Below, in pieces: positions 36,226 to 62,049 of a stretch of DNA of 64,000 nt (positions are counted from its first letter, which is position 1; every line of letters begins with the position of its first letter). This DNA comes from Hepsetus odoe (lineage: Eukaryota; Chordata; Actinopteri; Characiformes; Hepsetidae). The translations under genes were made by a program, and so were the position numbers. A model generated the notes under the pieces. That model was not told the origin of the DNA. It ran no database searches and saw only the letters and a program-made list of their open reading frames with translations. The stretch covers positions 11,675,244 to 11,739,243 of the forward strand of contig CM029387.1 in NCBI GenBank assembly GCA_017165825.1. The letters are read 5' to 3'.

Positions 36226-37345
36226 ATCAGCTCCTTGGTCTAGTCCCGTGTCTCCTCAGGTGTCAGCTCTTTGGTCCTGTCCAGTGTCTCCTCCTGTGCC
36301 CACACCCAGGTCTGGTCCCATGTTCGGTCATGTCCAGTGTTTGCTCCCTGGTCCCATCCCATGTCCTTCTTCAGACCCATATCTGTTCCCCAGTCTCGTC
36401 CCGCGTCCAGCCTCATGTCTCATGCCGTGTCTGCTCCCTGGTCTTCATCCATGTCCAATCTAGTGTCTGGCCTCATGTCCAATATAGTGTCTGCTCATTG
36501 GCCCAGTCCTGTGTCTTTGTCCAGTCCTTTGTTTGTTCCCCAGCCCCTTGGCCATTCTGTGTCTTGGTCCCTTGGTCCCATAACCTGGCTATCCCATGGC
36601 CCAGTTCCACTCTGTCAGCTCTAGTGATGGGCCCAGTCATGTGCCCACAATAGTTTTAGTTTGCTGGCCAGGCTTCCCAGCCCTGCCTGGTCCAGCCTGT
36701 TCGCTCCTGTTTTTCCTGCTTTTTCCCTGTTTTCCTGTTTTTGGTTTGTTTGGTCTTCCTTCAGGGCCAGCTCCCGGCAAAGCATGGATGTGCACCCAAG
36801 AAGTTGTACTTTTGGGGGGACATCTGTCATATTTGGGGTTCTCTGCCCTAACTAGGGACATCAGTCATTGTTTGTCTGATGTGTCACTGTGGTTTATGTT
36901 TCATTGTTGATATAAGTACTGAGTAAGGTTTATACTTGTGTGTTACACTTTTGTCTAATTATCCCCCTTTCTGTAATTCTGACTCTGCAATTACATCCCA
37001 ACTGTCAATCCCACCACAATTTGACACCTAAAACCAAGGGAGTTTTCTTTGTTTTTTTAAATGTTAACACTTTGAACAAGTCAATTAAATTGAATGATGG
37101 TTCAGCTCAACCCACTTTAAAAAGTGTTTTTAAAAGTGTTGTTTAAGCAGTGCAATGTTCTGTTTGGCTGTATTTTAATTCCAAAAGTCAGCAGCAGACA
37201 GGCCCTTCAAAGACTACTTAAGAGAACAACACTCTAATAAAGATTGGCTTGAAAACTAGACAAAAATAGTAAAAAGTATTTCAGCGGGATGCAGCACTCT
37301 TGAAATTGCTAAGATATCGTGGTGTGATCATGGAGCCATCAAACG

Positions 37346-37350
<5 letters not shown>

Positions 37351-37395
<45 letters not shown>
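37351..37395. repeat. (AT)n microsatellite with T tract
   Basis: Pure dinucleotide run followed by about 15 T, inside the Tc1-like remnant. Confidence 0.95.
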
Positions 37396-37398
<3 letters not shown>

Positions 37399-37466
37399 TT
37401 TTTTTTTTTTTTTAAATAGTCAACAGGGTCTCCCCTGTTGAAACCCCCCCTAATTTACAAAAAAGG

Positions 37467-37655
37467 TAGGGTAGGGTGGTAGGGTACTTGCCTATGGACC
37501 TATGGCTCAAGAGGTCCTAGGTTCGAATCCCACCTCTAGCACTACCACCACTGGGTCCCTGCGCAAGACCCTTAACCCTGAATTGCTCCAGGGGGACTGT
37601 CCCTGTAATTAGGACAGGTAAGTTGCTCTGGATAAGAGTGTCTTTTTGTATGGCC
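37467..37655 (+). repeat. SINE family S2
   Basis: Head 'gtggtagggtacttgcctat', B box 'ggttcgaatccc', tail 'aagttgctctggataagag'. Confidence 0.85.
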
Positions 37656-38169
37656 TGGTATTACTAAAGGAAGGCTAGTTGGGCCTTTTCAGGTTGAAAA
37701 TGGACTCAGTATCAACTCTCAAACCTACTGCCAGTTTTTAGAAAACACTTTCTTCAAGCAGTGGTTGATGAAAAATTCTGCACCTTTCAAGAGGACCATG
37801 ATCTTTATGCAGGACAATGCTCCATTGCATGCATGGAAGTACTCCACTGCGTGGCTAGCGAGTAAAGGCCTTAAAGATGAAAGAATAATGACATGGGCTC
37901 CCTTCCTCACTTGACCTAAACCCTTTTGAGAACTTGTAATTTTAAACAAGAGATTTATGGGGAAGGAAAACCGTCCACCTCTCTCTACAGTGTCTGGGAG
38001 GCTGTGTGCTGCTGCACAAAAGGTCAACGGATCAAGAAACTGACAGACTCCATGAATGGAAGGCTTATGAATATTATTGAAAAGAAGGGTGGCTATATTG
38101 CTCATTGACCAATTAAAATTTTGAGTTGTTTGTTTATTATTCTCTCTTTAACAGATTAAAATAAACAAG

Positions 38170-39838
38170 TCAGGTGGGGAAATGTTCATTTTTCATTTAG
38201 TTGCATATTAAATCTGCACACTAATTGTGCACACACATGTATTTCCCTGAAAATGTTCACACTCACATGTCCATTGTAAAACAGTCAAGTTAAATTTTGG
38301 ATTGAGTGATAGGACTTTATTTGTTCCATATTAAAAGTAATCATCAAAATTCTACCATCCCTAATAATCCAACTTTTCAGCATATAGCCCTTTAGCTCCT
38401 TCTATTCATGCTGCTGTAATTAGTAGTGTTTCAAGCTGGACAGTGTTTTGAATCTGAATTTCAAAATTTCACATTTCAGAACAGCCAGTAAGAACAGAGA
38501 TGATTTACATATATTAGTCTTTTAAGAAGCAAAAACAGCCTTTTCAGTTGTAGGGGATTGTAATTAGTTAGGTGAATAATACCTGTTCTCCTTTCACTTC
38601 AAACCAGGAAAAAGATGGCAAGTACTTTCTCAGAAAACCCTATTCCACAAAAACAATGGTAGTTCCATAAGAAGCAACTTTCTAAAGCACATTCTGTTCC
38701 ATCCAATAAATAGACATTGGAGTATGTTAGCTGTCTCTATTGTTACATTACATATTACATTTCTGTCAGAATAATAACAAAACTACCTAGTCAAAGCATG
38801 ATGTCACAAAAAACAAAAACGGCTTCAAAACAAAACTCTATCAAAGGTCTGGACAACTTAAAATTATTGGGCATATAGTTTTTATATGCAAAATTTTGTC
38901 ATTTATTCACATATTTTATGTTTTTTTTTTTATACAAAAATACAAATTGATGTCTTTATACAAATAAATATATAATAAGATTTCTAAATGCCCTGTTCCA
39001 CAGGAAGTTTTAAAGAATAAGTTAAAGAGTCACACAACCCAGGGAGCAACTGCTTGGACTCTCAATACATTCGGGGAAAAGTATATCTGATGTAACTTAA
39101 ATGCAAGATCCTAGAATTTTTACAGTGTAATTGATCAGTTATCTGAACACATTCATTTCTCATTACCTGATTTTCTGTACATTTCTAATTTTAGCATTGC
39201 TTTTATATGACTTTCTCCCCACTGTGACCCTGCCTTTATGTCTACATACAGAGTATTAAATTGTGGTCGAGTTGTTTGGAGTGAAAGTCCATCCTTTCTT
39301 CTGTCTAAGCTTAGAATCCTCTCCTTTAAGATGAATGTCAACTTGCCTATTGTACCTTCCATATCAAAGCATTGTAAATGTTTTGAATGAAAAATTAATA
39401 GCCATAAATAGTTACAGCTGTGTGTGTGTGAAAACTTTAAAAAGTTTAAAAGCATTCCACTTAATGAACAGATTCCAATTCGAATATCCTTGAGCCATAC
39501 ACTGAAACATACTAAAGCATTATGTATGTTTTACCGAATATATAGCTCACATTTACATAATCTGGACATTCTGCACCACATGTCTCAGATCTCTCTCTCT
39601 CTCTCAGCAAATCACAGAACCACCAAGATGTGACAAAGTGGAAGTTGTTGCTGCCTGTCACTATCCAGCACATTCCCAGCACATGAGGTTAAATTGCATT
39701 CAGATAATGCACAACCCCTAACTTCAAACAAAACTTTAGGCATGCATGAGACTGTGCCAAGCCAGCATTCACTAAACAACTGTGTCTTGAATGAAGCACA
39801 GCTATTGTGGGGCAGTATATTATTTTTTGCCATGGATT
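38170..39838. other. Intergenic sequence downstream of prss56, nothing recognised
   Basis: AT-rich, no sizeable open frame, no repeat family recognised. It includes the likely prss56 3' UTR just below 39839. Confidence 0.5.
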
Positions 39839-53160
<13,322 letters not shown>

Positions 53161-53523
53161 GGCTCTGCTTCACCTGACTACAGCCAAGACCTTCAATCAA
53201 CCAAGAAAAAATTAAAAAACAAAAAAATAAGCTCCTTGTTCCTTGAGAAATCTTTTGTTCTTATAGACAGAAATCTTTTTGTCTTAAGGGTGAGGGGGTG
53301 TGCCTGTGCTCTGCCAGGATCAACTCTCTCTCAGGACATCTGTCTGTGAGTGTGTTTGGAGGAACAATGGGGAGTAGGAATCAGGCTAGGAGATATATAC
53401 AGCCGCTGCGGGGGCAGGGGGAGTGAGGGGTCTGCTGTGGCCAATACACAAACAGCTGAATTCATTAATACAGTGACAGCAGATTGAGAGCAACTTGCCA
53501 AGGCTGAAAATGAAAGAGTTTTA

Positions 53524-53581
<58 letters not shown>

Positions 53582-56500
53582 TTGACTAGGGAAGAGCAGG
53601 AGAAAAAGAGAGTGTCTGTCATTCTGCTCATGAATGAAAGAGTGCATTGTCTCTCTCTCTGCTCTGAGCTCAGGCACTTCAAAGCTGCACCGCCGTGATC
53701 ACAGGCACACCGCCCTCCTTGATCACTTTCACGCTTTTATATCCTCCATTAAAATATTGCCGGTTCACATCACTCTTTTCTTTCCCACATGAACTTACTT
53801 TCATCACAGAAACACAGCAGCACAGCGAGAACAAGGACACTGTTTCATGTTCCTAGGGAACACTTAGACCAGAGCTTTCGTGGAAAAGTTTAGGAAATCA
53901 TAACAATAAGAAACAAAGGCAAACAATAATGTGATGGCTTTGATGGCTTATAATCCTCTATGCTACTTATATTATTTAGTTTTAGTTAACAAGGTATTTC
54001 CTACGTATAGAATGTAAAACATTTAGCAAAAAACAAGTATTATTCCAAGTTATTAAGTCTGTCACTGTTTTAAGTAGGCCTATAGAACTTATGCTTTGCC
54101 ACTTTTTCACCGCTTGTCTTATTATTATTCAAATTAAGGACCCAGGCTGATGGCCTACTTCTCTGGTTCCAGCTTGATTACAGCTCTAAGTACTCTTAAA
54201 TGCACAGACTGGAGGCAGCAACTTATTTTTGTCATGGAAAATAGCAAGCAAATGTACTCCTGTCATGACTGCATTCTTATATATAAGCTTTTCATTTAGA
54301 TAATTAAAAAATTTGACTCAGATCACAAGTAAAAAAATATAATAAAGCAAAGGATCCATTAAATATCTCTAGATAAATGGTTAAGGTTAAAAAAATTGAA
54401 AAAACAAGTAGAAAGTAAAAAATAAAAAAACATGGTAATCTGTTGCGTGTTGCGTTAGTGGACATTCACTACAATCTGATCTGGTCTTCACTGGTGTTTC
54501 ACAGACAGAAAAAGAATCTTAAAGGTGTCTCTTGTGTTTGCATTGACTTCCAGATAAGATAGTTAACGATGGTCTAATTCCTGCTTATAATGTCTGCTTA
54601 AATTGAACAAGAACAGGTTGATTTCGTTCCATAAATACAAATGAGCTGTCCTTAGTGTAGTTAAGACAACCAGATGTCATACAATAAAGTCTTTCAAGAT
54701 TTTCTTTAATAAGTAAGCGTTTGTCTGCAGCAAATGAACATATCAGTAAAGAATAAGACCATGTGTGCATCCCACCAATGCATACAAATCCCATCAGATA
54801 CATCATGCAGAGAACAGGCAGAGCAGCAAGTTTACACACTTTGATCACAGAGAGGATATTACATAGGAGTCTCAATGTTAGGAGTTTAAAATACATTCAA
54901 CATTTGATTTAGAGCCTTCGGATGGTGTCTCCATATTATACGCTTTTCGATACAGTAAAAACACAGGGTATAGAAGCATATTCACATGCAAATTCTGGCA
55001 GCTCAAGCACAGAACATGTACATTCATTAAGGGTGCAGGCTTGATCAAATATTCTTTAGCATTTAGCAAATGATTCTGTAGCACTCTGGTTATGCAATAA
55101 ACAGATTTCTTTGGCTACGATGTATTAAAGTTCTGTCTTTAAAAACCTTTCTCAGCACTTGCTGCACAGCCCTTTGCATGGTCCATTGTTTGGTCCAGTT
55201 TTTCTAATTAAGTTAATCTTTATTATTTTCCTGTCTTGAATTTGATTTGTCCATACTATATTTAAGTCATTACATCCATAGTTCATCCCATTCGTTTAGA
55301 AATGGGGATCACTGTACCTGTCTGTGGTGAGAGACAAGATGAACTCAAGTTAACATGAGAAAAACAATTCAAAAGGCAACATGAGAAAAAGGTTAATATG
55401 TAATGACAGCATCCCACAAATTACAGACCATGTTTCAGAGATGGACAGTGACAGAAAAAAAATGGAAACAGGGGTGACTTAAGAGTAAAAACTAAATCCC
55501 AGAATGACACATGTAAACAAACAATGTAAAAGAGGAGTGAAGATGAGAATGAGAGCATCAAAGAGAGCAAGAGAGAGTGAGAGTAAGATAAAGGGAGAGA
55601 GACAGAGAGAGGCTGTAAGGATGAAAGCTGCTTGCCGCTGGCTGGTGACCCATGGCCTGGTGTGCTCACAGTACAAAGGGCCTGAAAGCCAGGCCTGCAC
55701 TGGGAGAGAGAAAAAATGGAACTCACAGACTGCCACTATTCATCCCTGCCTCCCCTCCCTTTATCATCCCCTCTTTGATGTACCCCTGATTAATGTGCCT
55801 TCTGCACACTCCTCCCTCACTCCCTGGTCTCTGTCACTTTTCACCATGTTTTCATTCTGCAAGATGCTGAGCACAGCATTCTCAAGCAAAGGTTGGGAAC
55901 AAGATTTGATAATTTTCAGATATTAGTAAAATGGTGAAATTTTCTCTAAATGTAAAAATCTGAGATCTTCCTCATTTGGCCTACAGGATGTTCTGCTGTT
56001 TATTTTGCAGTTAGGGCATGGTTTGGACCCATATTTCTGCTTAGAGGCAAGGGTGTTATAGGGGGGTGTTAAATACAGGCAGTCATTTTGGTTGTTCTTC
56101 TTTATCCTTTAATAAACCCCTATGTGGTGGTCTCTTTGGAAAATGCCTCAGTGGGTTTGGTGAATAATTAAATGCATAAATTTCCCCTTACCACAGGTTG
56201 ATCAGTCAAGACAGGTTTGGAATCAAAATGCCTGTTTAGTTTTGCTTTGTAGCATAAGTCAAATGAAAATAAGTTAACTAAGATGACATCAATTAACTAT
56301 ATAAAAAGCATATGTGTCAGAATTAAGAAGTACACACAGGATATAGGCTTCATTTTGTCTCATTTAAAAGGCCCAGATAAAAACACCTTGTACCTTTATC
56401 ATGATTGTACACCATAAAAAAAGGTTATTTAACTACATTTAGGAGAAAAGCAAATATGGTTTTCAGAAACTATTGCTTTATGTAAGCCATCAATAATCTT

Positions 56501-57393
56501 TCACTCATTTAATAAAGCCATAGGGAGCATGAGAAGTTCTCTTTGTCTGCTTGTCTGGAGCAGTGTTTTTAGGAATGTGCTGGAGGGGGTTGGGTTTTGA
56601 TAGCAAGTGGGTAGACCATGAGGATGTGAAACCACCCATAGCACAAATATCGTCACAGTCTTGAGCTCTGACGTAAAACTATTGCAAAGGCTACTTGGAG
56701 TGTACGTGTACATGTTGTGGGGGCAGTACAAGGGCAAATATGGCAAGGTTATATAAAGAGACATCCCAACATACCACACAAGCAATAACCTAATACAATA
56801 GCAAACAAGCACAACAGTCATGTTGAATAACACCCAGGTATTGTGTACTGGTTATGAAACCATTTGCCTCCATTGTCCGCCGTTGAAGACAATTAAAAAG
56901 TGGGTCAATGGGCTTCAGGCTCACAACAAATCAGCTTCTAACATTTTAGTTTACATACTTTTTCTCCCTCAGAAGGATCAACATTATGTGTTCAACACAA
57001 GTCACTTACTCCTCTGTGTATTACCTCTATTTCAATTTAGCATAAAGTACACCTTCTTTGAAAATGAGATCATGATGGGACAGGACGGCACAAGGAGTGA
57101 AATCCTTATTTCTTAATGCTTTTTTAATGAAAGAATGCAAATTATGAATAACAATGCCTCTGATTATAAAGGTCAATGCTTACTTTCAGACAAGAGTACA
57201 AAAAATTTACAGTTTAAAAGACATTTTTCATATTGTTTAGGCAAATTAGATATTCAAATGCCCAGTAAGTACAACCAGTTTCTTGTAGATATAAAGAACA
57301 ATAGCAAAAAAAAGGAAAAAATGTAAATAAGGTTTAAAAAAACAAAAAAAACAAAAGTAATGCAGATTACTGTAAAGTTAAACTGTGCATTTC
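53161..57393. other. Intergenic region between cops7b and prss56
   Basis: Apart from the (GA)n tract, no gene, transposon or RNA gene is recognised. It should contain the prss56 promoter next to 53160 and the cops7b 3' UTR below 57394. Open frames near 55500 are low-complexity (Arg/Lys/Glu or Ser/Leu) and are not called. Confidence 0.5.
53528..53576. repeat. (GA)n microsatellite upstream of prss56
   Basis: Pure run about 370-415 bp upstream of the prss56 ATG, within the likely promoter region. Confidence 0.95.
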
Positions 57394-59003
57394 TCAAGGC
57401 ATGGCATTCTTGCTCTTGCTTGTGTTTTTAAGAGAAGCTCTATTTTCTGTCTCTCCAGGAGGTTTAGAAGGCTTAGAAGGTTGAGGACCAGCAGGAGATA
57501 AAGAGGAGTAAGATAAAAAAGCAGGACAGATCATCATCTTCTGAATGTTACACACCTATAAGAACACCAAACAAAAATAGCAGTCCAGTGAACACATCAT
57601 ATCATAAAACCACAAACACAAAAGCACATGTAATAATACTTGCAAAACCTATATGAAGGCAAACAGCATTTAAAATTAATTTAATGCAAATGCTGAGGCT
57701 TTAAGCAGACACTGCCCATCCAGAACAGTCAGTTCTAACCTCTTTACACATTTTAATGTCAGTAACTGCACTACTCAATCGACCACTTAAACAATTACTT
57801 CTGAAGGCTAAGTTCATTTTCCCTTGAGCATAAGGGGATGGTTGGGGGTGGGGTATTGGGGTGCACAACACACATGATTAGCCTATGAAACCCCACTAAC
57901 AAATCATCATGCCCCACTAAACCCCCCAGTTAGTGCAAGCTTCTATTGTAGCAGGTGGTAGAAACAAAGTAAAACAATAACACTATATCACAAGTGTTCT
58001 GTACAGTTTGCCCCTTATGCCATGTGCACTATAAAATGCTATATCCACTAACTGGGGATGCTTTGTTTGCATCACTTTGTGTTGGCTGAATTTAAGAAGA
58101 CAGTTCCTTAATTTGTAGATGTTTGGCAGTTTGCTGTCTGGCCTCCCTATTGATTCTCCCGTAAACTTGAGCTTCCTTTAGCCAATACCACCAGAGATCA
58201 TATGCCCCATATTTTCCCCTCACAGTTCCAAAGTAGCAATACACAAACACTCAAGGCCATACAGAGGCACAATGTATGCTGATATTTTACATGCTTTAAA
58301 ATGTAATGGGATTTAAACCTTAAAAATATTTACTTAAATATAACATTTTGTAGGTTACTTACTCTACTGCTGCTCAGCATCATATTGGAGTCTGATATCA
58401 AATGGTTGAAGGACCATTGGTAGTCATAAGAAGCTTACTTGGAAGCTAAGGTCTGTGAACTATGACAGCATGAGAAGTATAATCTCACTCAGCAAAATCG
58501 TTAGACAGAGTCAGGGCAACCTACTGGTCTGTGATTCAAATATATGACCTTCCCATCCTGGGGCTTAGTCCCTAAACACTAGGCCGCCACTGGGTAATGG
58601 CAGTCAGACAGATAACTTACACCTGCCATACTGGAATGTTAGAGTGTATATCCTGTTGTCTGCTTGAAAATCATCTAATAATGTTGCTCATTTAAAAAAA
58701 ATTACATTTTCCTCTTAAGGTTCTAAAATTTAATCCAGGGGACAAAATGTACCATTTTCATTCTATTAACACCATCCATAGATTGAACTGATTAGGTGTT
58801 ACCAAGGCCTTATTATCTGAGAACCATTGTTTCTGTCAGGTAGCCAATATGTTCAGGGGTCACCTGGGCTCTGATGAGACTTACTTCGATATGGACCAGC
58901 TGCAGGGTGTTGAGATGACAGCCTCTGCTTTGGTTTATTCTGTGTACCTGCAACTCTATAGCAGAACATATACTTTCACAGCCAATGCACCTGTGTACAC
59001 ACA

Positions 59004-59047
<44 letters not shown>

Positions 59048-61409
59048 AACAAACAGTCACACAGAACACACACACACACACCACTTTATAAATACTTTAT
59101 GTAGTTAATCACACACCAATAAATATTTTAATTTTCACTTTTCTAATGGTTGTTATGCACAAGCTGCTTCTGACTAGGAGATCTAATTCTGAGGAGACCC
59201 AACAGATCTGCTTATTATTGCCTTCACCACCTGGATCACGTGTGGAAAATTAGGCTTGTATCCAAATTCTGCCAAGGAGTTGCTTTTACATGGTCATTAA
59301 AGCATTGTTTAAAACATATGTGATGGCTATATAAAAGGTTCTTACAAACAACGATTGTTAGATACTTAGACAACCTAAAATGCTAAAAACTAGTGTAGCA
59401 AATTAAATTACAGTGGTGCCTTGACTTACCAGTGTAATTCGTTCCGAGACAGAGCTCGTTACTCAAATTACTGGTATGTCAAATCATTTCTTTTTGTTAA
59501 ATGTTTTTAAATAAGAAAAATGTACTTATAAATAACGAATACTGTATAAAAACACAATACAATAGAATGTACTGCATTTAACTGGCTTTATTAAGTATAA
59601 TGTACAGCATTTGCCTTGGAGATCTGCTGACTTGAAGATGCTGATGAAGGTGGAGGAGAAAGGCTGAATAACAATCTTATTCGTTGATTTTTGCCCATTT
59701 CGCAACACGGTTCCTCACTTTCATAGGCAGGGTTTTCGATTAAACCTGTCCAATGTGGTCTGTTTCAGGTGCAGATTGTAGAAGTGCTGCGCTCGTACTG
59801 CATCTCCAAGTCGACTACACGCACACCTTGGTCATATTTTTCGATCATTTCGTTCTTTAATTCAATGAACATCATCCCCTTCTTCTTCTCAGCTCAACTG
59901 TACTTCGCCTTCACTTTCTTCGGACACATGGTTGGAAAAACTAAGTTTTGCAAAATAATAGCAAGCACAAATGCGAGCACAACACTGACGCTTCCAATGT
60001 GAACTAACCGCTTAAAGTGAATGAGTGAGACACGGGATGTTGTTCACTGCGCCATCTAGTGATGGGTATCTGAAGCTGGTTTGTAACCCGAATTTTAGCT
60101 CTCAACTCAAAGCAAACAAAAAGGGCCGAGAAGGCTTGTATCTCAAAAACTAATATATATATATATGCGCAAATTCAGCCTAATATTCAATGCACTTACA
60201 ATTTGCAGACATGCAATTTTATTTCAGAAACAAACTCACCAGTTCATGAGTGTTTGTACCAATTGTCCAGTGTTCTTTGAACGCACATCCCGACCAATGC
60301 ATGTTTCCACCTCTAGCTGCTGCTTGCATTGGTCCAGTTTGCCCCTGATTACATCCGAGTACACAGCCTCAATCAGCCCATCCTCCAACTGCCTTGTACT
60401 GGCCAAGTCCAAAGACTTCTGTAGCACACTGTACGGGATGTACTTTATGCATGCCACAAATCATGCATATGCACACAACACAAGGCTTCAAATGAACTGT
60501 GGGTTTTGGTAAATGCACACAGACAGGGCCAGAAATGGACAGATATTTATAAAAGTAAAATGTAAATATTTATAAATACATAATTGGGTGCAGGCATTAC
60601 TCTGCCATTCATACTGCTATGCTGACTATGAACTAGCCATAGTAGTAAGAGTCCTAGTCCTAAGCATAAATTCAATTTAATCAATATACACTTTTAAAGA
60701 GCAACATGGGAATACCTGTTTGTTTTCTGCCAGAGAAGCAATGGTCAAATGCTTTAGTTTATTCAACTGTGCTTCAGACAGAGGTGGCAAAGATCCCTTA
60801 TTGGCTGAAGAATCAAGAGACTGATGATTCAGGCACTTCATTTGTCACAAAGTTATACAAATACTGTTTGCAGCAAAAGTTATCCATGAATTGCTTCAAG
60901 ACAATGTCGTGCAATGGCATGACACAGAAATCTAATTGTAGATAGAACATAATAGAGGAAGGAATGTAAACAAGTAAAACAAACAAAAAAAATAGATATT
61001 AGCTAAAACTAAAACTGTAAAAATCAAAATCTATACCAATCAATACTTTTACCCTTATAGTCATGATACGTGCCGCAGGCGAACACGTCCAGAAGTTTGG
61101 AGAATCCCTCATTGGGACCCTTTGACAGCTGAAAGCAAAATTAAGAGGCAAAGGAACTTTTTGAAGAACAGCGCCATCTATTGGCTAACGCAATCTATAA
61201 TTATAAAGTAATTCCTAACGCAGGTTTGTTTAGCGACAGTCGTGCAGTATTACCTCTTTAACAGACGGAAGGTCCAGAAATTCTCCAAAGGTATAAACAC
61301 CAGGGGCTTCCAACATGCGGTTTATCAGTGAAACTAAAGCAGTTCCTCGGAGATTTTTTGCTTGTAGGACGAATTGCTGTGAGGAACCGTGTTTCAGCTC
61401 ACTGGTCAT
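57394..61409 (-). CDS. cops7b: COP9 signalosome complex subunit 7 (cops7b by synteny), 6 coding exons
   Basis: PCI-domain subunit of the COP9 signalosome, the complex that removes NEDD8 from cullins. Coding exons on the minus strand: 61254-61409, 61053-61128, 60716-60804, 60240-60442, 58885-58990, 57394-57555. The phases join into 263 residues, the usual family length (about 264-275). Diagnostic blocks are LEAPGVYTFGEFLDLP (residues 30-45), LPPLSEAQLNKLKHLTI (exon 3), QLEDGLIEAVYSDVIRGKLDQ and CIGRDVR (exon 4), then a coiled C-terminal helix and a lysine-rich tail. ATG is preceded by an acceptor, so a 5' noncoding exon lies upstream of 61421; an upstream in-frame ATG at 61511 would be intronic. 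Human COPS7B is at 2q37 near PRSS56, which favours 7b over 7a; sequence alone does not settle it. Exon 5 is divergent and cysteine-rich. The acceptor of exon 4 lacks a clear pyrimidine tract. Confidence 0.85.
58508..58592 (-). repeat. SINE family S1 fragment
   Basis: 'cagggcaacctactggtctg' to 'aacactaggccgccactg', the complement of the S1 head, in cops7b intron 5. Confidence 0.6.
58998..59042. repeat. (CA)n microsatellite abutting cops7b exon 5
   Basis: In transcript sense a (TG)n run ending about 8 bp before the GTACACAG acceptor of the exon at 58885-58990. Confidence 0.95.
59412..60155 (-). mobile_element. Tigger/pogo-like DNA transposon remnant
   Basis: The left end 'cagtggtgccttgacttacc' has the pogo/Tigger terminal form. 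The minus strand encodes the start of a transposase, MCPKKVKAKYS, a stop, then EKKKGMMFIELKNEMIEKYD and GVRVVDLEMQYERSTSTICT (59780-59933), an N-terminal helix-turn-helix. The rest of the transposase and the other terminal repeat are missing. It is in cops7b intron 4. Confidence 0.7.
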
Positions 61410-62049
61410 TCGGGTTGATGACTGAGCAGATAAAACAGTAAATAAGGTGATATTAAGGGAAAAAAGCTGTAAACTATGGTTTTGTCTTGAAACAGATACA
61501 GATATTCTCAACAGCTGTCCCGTCTATCTATTAAAAAAAACTCACTTTCAAATTATATAGAGTATTTTCCTTAAAGATAATTTTCTAGTTGGACTAATGT
61601 ACACCCAGGAAAACAAAACAAACAAACAAAGAAAAAAACAGCATAAACGGTATTATTTTTTGAACCAGGACAAATTGGTTGCAGAGGAAAGAGGACGTTG
61701 ACTTCTAGCTCGTTTGGTTAAATAACAGTTTAGCTTTAGCTGTGATTGTTCGAGAACTTTCAGAGTTTAGAAAGCAGCTCGTTTTATTACCAGCCACTAA
61801 TTGGAATTAGCGTTGTTTAAAACACCCTCTGTATGGTAGAATTGTAAATATGGTAAAAGTTTAAGTTGAATGTTTTCACCTTATCCATCGCATTCAGGGA
61901 TAACCGCCTAGTAGAGTGAAAGGCTGCGTTCGAATAACTGAATAAGGCTTACCCCTCTTAACTATCAAATCAAAATCGAGGATTATGACGTAGAACAGGC
62001 CTCAATACACTGAACAAGCAGCAAACTTCGCGGCCTCGGACACAACTTC

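Larger units (their letters stand above)
35000..36960 (+). other. Unassigned proline/serine-rich repetitive block
   Basis: GC-rich relative to its surroundings, with several overlapping open frames rich in Pro, Ser, Val and Cys. The units are degenerate ('gctccctggtc', 'ctgtgtct', 'catgtcc'). No splice pattern or known domain is seen. It may be a decayed transposon gag-like region or a minisatellite expansion. No homologue is recognised, so no function is proposed. Confidence 0.4.
37150..38165 (+). mobile_element. Tc1/mariner-like transposase remnant
   Basis: The plus strand encodes fragments FMQDNAPLHAW, STAWLASKGLKDERIMTWAP, KQEIYGEGKPSTSLYSVWEA and IKKLTDSMNGRLMNIIEKKG (37800-38105), in the order of a Tc1-type catalytic domain. 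It is frameshifted near 37925. An (AT)n tract and an S2 SINE (37467-37655) interrupt it. Confidence 0.65.

Noticed and set aside
55421..55926. A possible gene between cops7b and prss56
   Set aside because: Low-complexity frames on both strands, no splice logic and no recognisable domain.
61410..61511. N-terminal extension of cops7b from an upstream in-frame ATG
   Set aside because: An acceptor (GCTCAG) lies between the two ATGs, and the family starts near the second one.
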